A DNA stretch of 64,000 bases from Rostrohypoxylon terebratum (taxonomy: Eukaryota; Ascomycota; Sordariomycetes; Xylariales; Hypoxylaceae), in the NCBI GenBank assembly GCA_022497145.1, contig MU385895.1:186001-250000 (forward strand). Reading direction: 5' to 3'. Under the pieces are notes generated by a model that was not told the origin of the DNA, ran no database searches, and was given only the letters and a program-made list of their open reading frames with translations. The translations under genes were made by a program, and so were the position numbers. Shown here one piece after another: positions 1-10,600 of the stretch (position 1 is the stretch's first letter; each line of letters opens with the position of its first letter).

Positions 1-1781
1 GGCGTATATGTCTATAAATATGAGCTTGACGACAGTATTGGTATCATCATAGGCAAAAAGTCTATTTTGGATGACAACAAGCTTCACAGCTGGAAACCAA
101 GAGACAGACTCTAGGAGTCGAGGAATATTGTCTTTATTAAGAATCGTATTGTGTGAACATGATATGGCTATAAAATTTAGCAAGACGAGGAGATGAGAGT
201 GAAATGACTGACTTCATCTAGCGATAGCAAGAGGGAAGTCTCCCTTATTTACATGAATACTAACCGATTCTAAGGGTAGCAGTGATACAGCTCGTTGGGC
301 TTTGTATTTCCTTTCACTCGGTCAACATTGGTCGCCTCCAGGAACAAAAACTTACCTGCCGCCGAGTATCGGTGGGAAACTTGGCCGAACTTAGCTAGAT
401 AGGGCATAGCAGTATGATGCTAAAGGCAGTTAAAAAGTTTTAGGTGGATAATGAACCGGCATTGTAGCCGGTGATGGGGTCCCATTGGTGCAGTATGGTA
501 GTAGTCTCCACGTTCGTTAATCTAAGAATTTTGAAGCTTTTGCCAAGGATTCACGGGTTTGCCAGTAAGCCACCCTCGAAGCCTACTTATGATGGGGATG
601 CAGGCCAAATTTAGTGGTAAGGTCCCGTTGAAAAGGCCAGAGGCTCTGTGGCGGTGAGAACCCGATCCGAGGAATAGCAACGGCTTGCCCCGGGGTGGCG
701 CCGTAGACTCACGGCGTAAAGCCGATGGCGATGTTGTCGATGGCAAGTGGATTGCTAGGTTGGCAAATTGGCAAATCACATAGGTATGAATGGCTGGGCG
801 ATACGAGATCTCGAAAATATTTGATCTTTCTAATCCTTGCAATACTATACATTTTCGTACAAGTGAGCTGGCCTATGATTGCTGCAGTCAATGCTTATTC
901 TCGTTCCCGTAGTCACTTATCCGGCTGCCCGACATAGGATCGGCATCCAACTGCATAAGACGAGATCATCACGTCCGTTGCCGCTGCGAAGGTAGTTCCG
1001 AGTAGAGTCATTCAGGTCATCCAGACGAGCAATCTGAGCTATGAGCGAATATTGATACTTATGGGGTTCGGTCAGATTATTAGCTACCGTCTTCAGTTGC
1101 GGAAGTACGTGAAAAGAAGGCTTGGTCCGGTAAAGAAAAGACTGATCTCATTATCGGCGGCTGTCGGGATGTCATCGCAGGGGTAGTTTTGGTGACCGTA
1201 CGTTAGTATGTACTGCGTAGGACTCATGAAACAGAGATTCCTTATCTGGTTTCGTACAGGGTTCCGTAAGAAAATTTTGATATGGCGACACCGAAAAATA
1301 CGACACGTTTGGCCAGTCATAGAACTTCGGTTTTGGCGATTGCTTCACCGACAGTAACCAATAATTGATGTTGTGTTGTCAATTGTGTTTGCAATTTGTC
1401 TAGACCAGACTCTGCAGTGGTACCCTGGACCCTGGTACATGAACTGTTTAGGAGATGCACGTGTGGCAAATGGCAAATGGCAAATGGGAATTGTGGCTAT
1501 TAATATGACATAATATTAGTCGGGCAGTCGGGGCAGGGTTTTCAATTCAGCCACAATTATTAGCGAGTGCCCAGACCACCTTTGGATCTCTCAAAATTGG
1601 CAGCAGTTACCCACAACTTCCCCTCGTGTCAAAATTAGCCGTGGTTTATCCTTATCACGCACACATCTCTCAATTCCGCGCAAAAATCGATTTGAGGAAA
1701 GCTCCACGAAATTATTCCAACATCAATCATCGACACCATCGACACCCTTTCCGACCACAGCCCCCCATCACAGCTGTCAAA
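1..1781. other. Spacer and eL42 upstream region, no gene recognised
   Basis: I see no convincing gene here. Short open frames exist on both strands but none has a recognisable motif, splice pattern or consistent coding character. A small direct repeat of the unit GGCAAAT (about three copies) lies near 1465-1488. The last 200 bases are the likely promoter and 5' leader of the eL42 gene. Confidence 0.6.
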
Positions 1782-2248
1782 ATGGTAAGTGAAACAATGC
1801 TTTTATTTGGATATGTATCGCAGGAATATATATTGTCTACCAAATCATACTATTTCTGTTTGGGGTTATCACTATATTACGGCGTTCGCGACGAAGGGAA
1901 AATGGAAGTGTGGAAGAAAGCTTGGAAGATACGATTCAGCCACGAAAACTCCAACATGATACGATTTGAACGATCATCAGTACCTCGACAACTAGGACCA
2001 ATTGAGAATACCGGCTCTACAGATTCTCCTCCACCTTCCGATCGATTAACTCCATACGCGAACGATGACGACTTCCTTTGCGATTCGATTATATTGGGAT
2101 AGCAGCTGACAAGATATCCCGTCTAGGTCAACATTCCGAAAACCCGCAAGACCTACTGCAAGGGCAAGGACTGCCGCAAGCACACCCAGCACAAGGTCAC
2201 GCAATACAAGGCTGGCAAGGTAGGTCCAACCCGATTTCCCGGCACCAG

Positions 2249-2281
<33 letters not shown>

Positions 2282-2620
2282 TGCCGATGCCGATGCCGAA
2301 GCCGTATCCATACCACCCGACTGATTTCTAATTCGCATCTAGGCCTCTCTCTTCGCGCAAGGAAAGAGACGTTACGACCGCAAGCAGTCCGGTTACGGTG
2401 GCCAGACGAAGCCCGTGTTCCACAAGAAGGCTAAGACGACGAAGAAGGTTGTGCTACGATTAGAATGCGTTTCTTGCAAGACTAAGCTACAACTCGCGCT
2501 CAAGCGATGCAAGCACTTCGAGCTCGGGTACGTTCATATCGAATCGACACAGAGATGAAACAAGACTAACGATATTGTAGTGGTGACAAGAAGACGAAGG
2601 GTGCCGCCCTGGTGTTCTAA
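1782..2620 (+). CDS. 60S ribosomal protein eL42 (L44/L36a family)
   Basis: Large-subunit ribosomal protein that sits near the tRNA E site in cytosolic ribosomes. Spliced exons are 1782-1784, 2127-2219, 2343-2527 and 2581-2620, giving 106 residues, the usual length of the family. Exon 1 is only the ATG codon, followed at once by a GTAAGT donor, a layout common in fungal ribosomal protein genes. The protein begins MVNIPKTRKTYCKGKDC and ends KKTKGAALVF; the zinc-binding CxxC pairs are at about residues 12-17 and 72-77. Residue 56 is Pro, the form known to be cycloheximide sensitive in yeasts (Gln at this place gives resistance). Intron 2 carries a CCGACA hexamer repeat. The identification is near certain; the one-codon first exon follows from frame and family comparison. 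Confidence 0.96.
2243..2303 (+). repeat. CCGACA/CCGATG hexamer microsatellite in eL42 intron 2
   Basis: About nine hexamer units, first CCGACA then CCGATG, lie inside the second intron of the eL42 gene. On the opposite strand they read as a serine/valine-rich open frame, which is a by-product of the repeat. Confidence 0.85.
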
Positions 2621-3340
2621 ACGCATTTCTCCTACTTGTGTCGTTGCACGTTATTCTTTCAGGGCAATAGGGTGGTTCATCATGGCCGGGCATTCACTGG
2701 CGACGGGAGTCTTTTCGATCCTCGGTTTGAGAGCATTAGATAGGTCAAAAGAGAACCGAATCTGCTCTTATGATTTTTACTATGCTATACGTGATAAGTG
2801 CTAGGACGACGTGACGATGAGGGGGTTAAAAAGTAGCCGTGTGGTTTTCGGCAGGAATATTATGGACCATGCCGTGGATTATGATGCTCCAAAAACTTGA
2901 ATCGAGAAGGAGAAGGAATGGCTTACTAGCTGACCTTACTCCTAAATACTACCAAGTTATGACTTCATCTTGATTATTTGGCTATCCCAACATGTGCAAT
3001 TGCTGGTTCTGTAATGTCAGCCCTGATGACACTGATGACACCTCTAAGTAGCTCTCCATGTAGACTTCAGTGCCATATTGTGCTATATTAAATCCAGTCT
3101 ATACTTCCAATAGGTACTGTGATCTTGATAGGCTTGGTGCTTAGATGCGTTGCTTGACTCTGGTGGAGGTCGAGCTTTGATATTCACAAGAGACTCAAGC
3201 ATAGAATTTTTCAAAGGAATAATATTTCCATACATACATCCATGTTTACATGGGATACAGATTTATGAATGTGAAATATGAATACCAAAAAAAAGAATGA
3301 AAATGATATTTCGAATCTGAGACCTCCAAAAAAAATGAAT
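2621..3340. other. Spacer downstream of eL42
   Basis: This stretch holds the presumed 3' end of the eL42 transcript and then AT-rich DNA. I see no gene and no clear repeat in it. Confidence 0.6.
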
Positions 3341-3424
3341 TGCACCTACCGGGATTTGCACCCGGGTCTTTGCCTTGCCGAATTAATGGAAGGGCAATAG
3401 GTTAAACTTCTACCACATAGGTGC
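3341..3424 (-). tRNA. tRNA-Gly(UCC)-like gene, possibly degenerate
   Basis: On the minus strand a perfect 7-bp acceptor stem (GCACCTA with TAGGTGC) encloses a T arm with a 5-bp CCGGG/CCCGG stem and 7-base loop TGCAAAT. The anticodon stem TTGCC/GGCAA carries the loop start CTTCCA, giving anticodon UCC, with an apparent intron of about 11 bases after position 37. The D arm is poor (only GGT/ACC can pair) and the T loop has G where pseudouridine 55 is expected, so this may be a diverged gene or a pseudogene. The discriminator base is A. I infer glycine from the anticodon only. A covariance-model scan would decide. Confidence 0.5.
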
Positions 3425-3827
3425 CTTAAGAGTTGTTGTAGGTGGATGCTTGAATTGGCAACCATTATTTTTACCTATTTGCTTACCGTCGTCGTGTGCT
3501 GGGAGGAAAGAGCGACAGGACACGTGATGGCGACATGAAGGACGCGTCTTGGACACGTGCTTGCCCTCTACCTCAATCCCATGACCACCATATACCTGGT
3601 ACGTACTCTCAAGTATAGGCCTAAGAGGTGATGGACTGCTACTACTGCTCAAGTCACACCATACATTCCAGTTGAAATCCGTTGGCCATTGTATGGTGTA
3701 ATCTTTTAACCTTTACTATATAAATTCTTGCTGGCCTTTGATATCTTCTATGCTATCTACACAACATTCTATGCATATGTAATTGTAATCTCTAATATGC
3801 AGTTGAGGGAAGTCTCATACCAGATTC
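3425..3827. other. Spacer between tRNA-like locus and 2H phosphoesterase
   Basis: Short spacer holding the 3' flank of the phosphoesterase gene. Two CACGTG-core hexamers occur near 3520 and 3553. Nothing else is recognised. Confidence 0.55.
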
Positions 3828-5308
3828 CTAGAACCCTTCGCCCATCTGAACAGTTCGACCACCACCATACCACAGAGTACCAACTCGAATGTCAAGACCC
3901 TTTTCCTGCCCAACAACCCACTCGCCGACCAGCTCCGCGCCGGGTTTATCCCATACCTCGGCCTCTAACCAAGCGTTGATCTCGTCAATAGCATCAACCC
4001 ACTTCTTCCTCAGCTCGGGCGTCGCATGATCCTCATCCGTCAAATACCTCCCCAGCGTGACGTGTGCGCTAGGCACAATGTACCTCGACTGAACCGTGAC
4101 CCCGGCCTCCTTCGCCCGCTCCCACACATCCCTCCTCAAGTGATGGTAAGTATACCCATCCCCCTGCTTGAGCACCTTGACCGCGTCTGGCGCCGTCGGA
4201 GCGGGCGAGAGCGGTGGTTCTCCGGCAGCTGGCAGGAACGACAGCGCGAAAGCAGATAGATCGTACGAGATCATGGGCTTGACAAGGCGAGACCTGTGCC
4301 GGTGCGTGAAATTCGCGATATCAGGGATCGCGGGCCGGAGGGTTTCCTTCAGCGCTTCGATCTCCTCTGCTGTACGGGAGAAGTCGATTTCGAGGGTGGT
4401 TATGTGCATGCGGTAGAGGGGCATGAGCCATAATTCTATGTTATGTTAGTCTTATATTGGTTTATAAAGGATAGTTCCAGAATTTCCACAGTCTGGGCAC
4501 TTATATGACAAAAAACTCCAAGAAATGTCATTGGTCTCTTCGCAGGTCATGGATAGTCTCTCCTAGTTGACATAGAAAGCTTGGCTTACTTGGTGCGACC
4601 ACTAAAAGCTTCTTCTGAATCACCTCAGCGAGCTCCAATATATGTATAGGAGGTCGACCCCAGAAAGTCATGCAATATCTCGTATCTTTCTTCTTTACGT
4701 TAGTATCCTCGCTCAAAGTTTGATGAATTTTCGATATAGATTGACAAGTGGGTAAATCCATATGAAAAAGGCATATCGTGACATACTACCAAAGAATTAG
4801 CATAGGTTTATTGAGTTTATAGCTGACCTGGGAGGCATGACTCTCTATCAACATAGGTAGGGTGTTTAGGGTGTTCGCATACTCACCAAAACCTGGCTCC
4901 ATCTGTGGATTCTCTAATCGTAAGAGATATGGATCGATGATCAACACCTTATAGTCAGAGGCAAGGAACTTGTCCCTCTGTTGCGCATTGCGCCTGACAC
5001 GATGTGCGGCATATAGCTCTTGAATTTTGGCCTATAAACTCGTTAGCTTACATATAGACGTGTCAACTAGTAGTCGTCCGTGTTATTTCTTCTCTTGAGG
5101 TCATAGCGAATAGGTGTTATAAGATTGCGGGATTCTATTCACGCCCACTTCTACTACACCACGGCTACAAGACGGGGGCGCACTCAACTGGTTCGTCATC
5201 GCAAGCTTCAATCAGCGAATTGTATGGATTTTCGCCAGGCTTTATGACCACTCCCGATAAATCCTCCAGCTTATTCTTGATATCCGTGGATTCAAGGACA
5301 GACCCCAT
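3828..5308 (-). CDS. 2H phosphoesterase superfamily protein (RNA ligase/cyclic nucleotide phosphodiesterase-like)
   Basis: Predicted 2H-fold phosphoesterase of 322 residues, acting on cyclic phosphates in RNA or nucleotides; the real substrate is unknown. Exons read on the minus strand are 5308-5189, 5031-4887, 4685-4590 and 4435-3828, joined in frame through consensus sites; ACTAAC branch sites precede the third and fourth exons. The two signature His-x-Thr motifs are both present: HITTLEI shortly after the start of exon 4 and HVTLGRYL about 115 residues later. Upstream blocks such as RRNAQQRDKFL, DPYLLRLE and FWGRPP are, as I remember it, conserved in the fungal members. The start is the first ATG in frame, 120 bases before the first donor. 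No signal peptide is visible, so it is probably cytosolic or nuclear. Confidence 0.85.
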
Positions 5309-7667
5309 TTTGGATCAAACACTAGACGTAACGAGGGGTTTTTTTTTCTCTCTTGCAGTATGTATATATTTAGCTAAGAGAATGGAGCGAAACGGATAAT
5401 CTAATGATAGCTGGACATTGAAACGAGCTGTGGTGCGGCTGAGTACCTAGGTCCTAGCTAATCACCCATCGATGTAGACTAATTAAGGGAGAGAATTTGG
5501 GGGCGTTTGAATGCGACGACAGTATTACGAGAACCGACCCAGTCGTTTTAAAATATGCATAAGGTTGGAAGTCTCATATGACTTTTATAGTTCTCTTGAA
5601 TATGATGACTGTTTTTTTAGGATAATTCGGAAACCGTTTCTATTAGATTGTACTCTTATCAAGTAGTTGTATTTCGAATGGCTGCAAATCTCCAGGCTGT
5701 AGGCGGAGATGATGGAAAGGGGGTGAGGACAGCGAGGCAGAGGGGTAGATTAAATATCGCCAAACACGCCACTTATGCAGTAGCGCGCCCCTTTTCCGCA
5801 AGCCACCAAGCACGTGATTAGAAATACTTCATTCAGTCATTATCACGGATATCTTCCCTGAATAGCTGGCCCTTTTCTATGAAATATTGTGTAGTTATAG
5901 ACCTTAGTATTTGGCAGCAGACTAGAGAGATTGGAACTATGATTTATCTCCCTTTTCCCTTGAATAAAATCTCTAGATGGGGTCTCCTTGAACGTCTCAG
6001 GGACTCTACTCAAAAAAGCCTCATAGTACAGGTACCTAATCAATCCTTTGGGTTAATGATTGATCAACTCTTTCAATTAGGTATCTATCTACATCCAATA
6101 CAGAAATCCATTCAGCTAGTTTCCATTATGGATTAATTGCACAACTGAAAGATACCAACACAATCGATTTCTTATAGATTAAAAGTCACAGTCATTATCT
6201 CTTACAATCTCACTACTAGCACAATAAGGTACTAAGCGTGACTATTGGTAGACTTTTTCATTAGGCTATCATGAACCCCCAATGCCAACTGCTCTCTCCC
6301 TCAATCTTACAATGTCCCCAGGATTTAGCCCATTGTCCATTGCTTGCTTTGAAGATGCCTGAGGCCCTAAGCATCTGTGCTTATTCCCAATCCTGTTTTG
6401 AATACGTAGCTAGATAGGTTGTCGATGCTAGCACGCTTCAGATCCAATCCACTTGAACATTGAATGCGGCGGATCCCCTGTGATTGTTCTTGGCTTAAAC
6501 TTGATGTTGAGCTGATTCTTTCGACCTTGGTGCCTTTTGATATTCCTTGTTCACTGAACTGTTTCACTGAACTGTTGACTTATGGCCTTCCTCTACCCTA
6601 CCCTGAGGCCTCATGGGATTCATGACACGCACAGGTGGGTGAGCTCCAATGTTTGCTTGAGCCTAGCCAAGTGATGTCCCTTGTCCCCCGTCCTAGTGCC
6701 GCCGCATCGTTTGTCACGTCGGCTGTTCCTTGAACTTTTGTCTGGATCGTCGACCAGGCGGCCACTACCCTTTATCCTGTTGCTCTTGATAGTCAAGGGA
6801 AAGTGATTGTGTGGTACATGCTCTCCGCTTGGCGGTTCTTGCCACGCCCACTAGTTAATTTCCACTGTTGTGATCAAGGTTCTGACCCTCCAGCATGCAT
6901 TGCTACCGCTTTGCAGCCCTGTAGCACTGTGGCCCCATAAAAGGACGGGGTCATGGTGGTAGTTATTTCCTGTGAATAGCAAAAGGCCCGCCAGAACGCG
7001 GGTCTCGCGGAGCCCCATGACTGCCATCCGGAAGCGGGACGCGAGTCTGCGGACTCCTTTCGGCCTGTGGCCCCGCTTCCGGGTCCGCTTCCGGCCGGCT
7101 TCTGCGTTTGCTCCCGCCTCTTCACCAATCCTAAGACCGATTGTGACATCCCTAGTGATTGTTTTGATCTGTAGGTACTGTTGAGACAAGCCCTAAGTAC
7201 CTTGTGATTCTCTGGCAGAAAATTCTAATCAGTCCCACCACCTCTGTCCATAAATACCCCTCCCAGATTTCTTTCTCCTCAACTTTCATCCTTCTTCATC
7301 ACAACACACAACTTTCATTTCTTCATAACCCAAACTCCCATAAGCTTTCATCAAAGATTTCCATCTGCATACACAACCTCATCTGGTAATCATCAAAGCC
7401 TTTTGTAATAACGCACGCACGTAGCATTAGTCTTGCAAGTCGAACACGGACAAGCCAATATTCAAACGTGTCTTGCGAGCCCTAGCCTACCCATTTCTCT
7501 TCTCCCCTCATCTACCACCTTTGCGTAAACCTCTGTGTTTCGTAAACGTGTTTTTCTCTCTTCATCTCTCATAACTTGAGCCTACATTGCTCATCATTTC
7601 ATCATACACCACACCACGCACTTTCTGTATTCTCATCCTATCATATCCTGATTCCATTTCTTTCATC
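5309..7667. other. Gene-poor tract with probable repeat remnants, and Dnmt5 upstream region
   Basis: No intact gene is visible. Bases 5340-6600 are AT-rich with many stops on both strands. Bases 6980-7130 form a short GC-rich patch (repeated CCGGAAGCGG-like words) quite unlike its flanks, which suggests a fragment of a transposon or other repeat. From about 7245 the DNA becomes pyrimidine rich on the plus strand, with a CATAAATAC box near 7250, and looks like the promoter and long 5' leader of the methyltransferase gene that starts at 7668. Confidence 0.45.
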
Positions 7668-10600
7668 ATGCCGCCCAAGTCAGCTGCTGCTAAGCCCAAG
7701 GCTACCGCCAAGCCCAAGGGTGCTGCTGAGCCGAAGAATGCGGCTCCACGTAAGCGAGCTCGCAAAGACTCCGCTGCTGTTGATGCTGGTAATGGAACAC
7801 TCGATGGCTTCGTCGCTAAGAAGCGTCGCACTCCCAACAAAGACGATAACTCCTCATCCTCTGCCCAGAACAAGTCGAGTGACAAGCGCAGAGCGCAGCT
7901 GGGAGATCTTTTGGTGAACCCAGACCAAGGCGAGGACGAGGACGAGGACGAAGATGGCGACCAAAATGACGGCGGAGAAGCAATCAATCCTTCTCCGACA
8001 GGTCGCGCCGGTAAAAACCAACTAGACCGAACTCTCCCCCCCATCAAAGATGTCCGGGCCGCATTCTGGGACATGACCCAAAAGTCAATCCCGTCTCTCC
8101 ATGATGTAAGTATCAGACCTAAAAGTGACATTGTTTCGACACGTCCGAGTATGAAATGTTGAAAGGTCTAACCCGCGTGCAGAAAGATGTCAAGATTTCT
8201 CTGAAGGTCGCAACCATGTGCTCCGGCACAGAAGCACCCTTGTTCGCACTCATGGAGATTCAAGACTGCTGGGAGAAACTGTATCCGGGAAAGCAGATTC
8301 TCCAATTCCACCACGTCTTCAGCGCCGAGATCGTGCCGTTCAAGCAGGCTTATATCCTGCGAAACACTATTGATACGATCGTTTTTAACGATGTACAAGA
8401 TTTTGTCAACCCTAAGGATAACAAAGCGTAAGTATCGCTTTATCTCATGACCATCGATTCATATAACTGACGGAACGTTTAGTCCCACAGCATTGGGATC
8501 GCTCGAGGAAATTCCCGGTGACATCGATATCCTCATCTCGGGTTGTTCTTGTGTCGACTTTTCGAACCTGAACACCGCAAAGATTTCTGGATACAACCGG
8601 CCAGAAGATTTCAAGGTGGACCAGAAATATGTTACGAAACTTGCAGAAGAAGGCGGTTATAATGACACGGAACAGGAGCGTCTCAGCAAGTTCTTCGTTG
8701 CTTGCCAAGAAATAATCCCCGATATGGGCTCTTCGTCAAAAACATTCTTCTCGATGTTGAGCTATATCAAGGACCACCGCCCCAAGGTTGTCATTCTCGA
8801 AAATGTCTTAGGAGCACCGTGGGGAGAAACAAGAGACGTCTGGTTTCCATTCCTTGGTTACACGGCTTACCACATCAAGCTGGACACTAAGGACTTCTAT
8901 ATTCCCCAGACTCGCATGCGTGGTTATCTCATTGCCATGGATAACGAAGTTTTTGCGAAGGGTAGAACATACCTCAAGAAGGAGCCAAAGAAAGAAGATG
9001 ACTCAAAGAAAAAGGCACTCAGCGCGGCCGAGAAACAGGCCAGAGAGGAAGAGGAGCTGCGGTGGGATGCAGGCCAAATCGGACTATTGTGGTTATTTAA
9101 TCTCACGGAAGTGTTGCGGAGAAGGGCATCAAGTGAGGTCCAATTCTGGACGTTCCCCTCGGCTCATCCCCTGACTGAACGAGCCCGCCAAGACGATTCA
9201 GAGAAGTCCGGCAGCGGTTCAAATACCAACTGGGCCCATGCCAAAATGCTCCACATCCGAACTCGCAAAATTGAAATGTTGGGTGAAGCTTGTCTGTTGA
9301 CGAATTGGAGAAACCCGCACGCCTATCCATACGACCGCATGGATCGAAACATTTTATACTTCATTCCAGACCGCGTCAAGGACTGTATGGAAATAAACTT
9401 ACTGAGAGCCTTGGAGAAAGGTTATAATGTGGAAGGTACATTCTATACCTATGATTCCCGATTCAAGAGCCGGATCTACGATTTGAGCCAGAACATCCAT
9501 CGGTCTAAGACTGGCAGCCCATTCGGTATAACTGGTTGCCTGACCCCAAGTGGCATACATTTTATGTCGGACCAGTGTCGAATGGTATCGGGATTCGAGA
9601 TGTTGGCTCTTCAGGGGCTGCCTCTTTACCGCATCGAGTTTGCCGTAGAGACTCAAGAACAATTGCGTGACTTAGCAGGGAATGCAATGAGCACGACGGT
9701 GGTCGGTGCTGTCCTGCTAGCTCTGTTCATGGCGGTCTTTGAACAACCCGGGGGGCCACAGAAATACTTCGACAGAGCTCCTTTTCCCCTGGTCAAGCCA
9801 AAACCCCGACTCATTGCGGACTTTGAGCTAAAAGATATTGCGGATTTTAGCACAACGTCAGCCCAGCCTATCAACACCTCAGCTATCAAAGAATTATACG
9901 CAAGGACTCGCCGTTATTGCTTCTGTAATGGTGCGGCGAAGTATAGTACTGACGACTTCGTGGAATGCGAACGGTGCTTGACCATTCGATGTAAATGGTG
10001 TGCCGGAAATCCGGAGCATTGCTTCAAGCCGACAAAACGGCCAGGAAACTACCTGCTGTTGAGCGAGGTAGAACAAGAGGTCATGAGATTTTTCCCTGGG
10101 ACTATCACAGGGTTGATAAGTGAGAAATGGTTGGAATCAACTACACCTAACCAAGACGTCACTATCGCCAATATCCCTGCTGCTCTTGAAGCTCTCCGAG
10201 ACGCCACTTTCTATTATAAAAGCGTTAAAATAACGGAAGTTGTGACAATCTGTTACTCCGGTCAATCAGGGTTCTTTGTACAAGCGACGCTATCAGAGGC
10301 AGGTGTCACCTGGTACTTGTACCTAGATCCATGGAGCGATTTTGGTGGCAAACTTGGGAAACTGTTGAAGCCTGAGTTAGCAGCCAAAATTAGGCAATCA
10401 CTTCAGCCAATTGCAAAGGCTGAATTATTCGACAGTACGGACCAAGTACTGCCAGAGTCCCATCATTGGAAACTCTGGCACTTCTTCAATATTCCACTGA
10501 GCGTGTCGGTATCAAGGAATGAGGACATTCTGGTAATTCGGAGTATCCAAGGCACACCTGGTGGATATGAAGAGTATCTAGGCCTGGAAGATGCATGTGG

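Noticed and set aside
7142..7400. Possible LTR starting TGTGACA with a CATAAATA box
   Set aside because: No second copy, no polypurine tract, no primer-binding site and no target duplication could be seen; the box is better explained as the promoter of the downstream gene.
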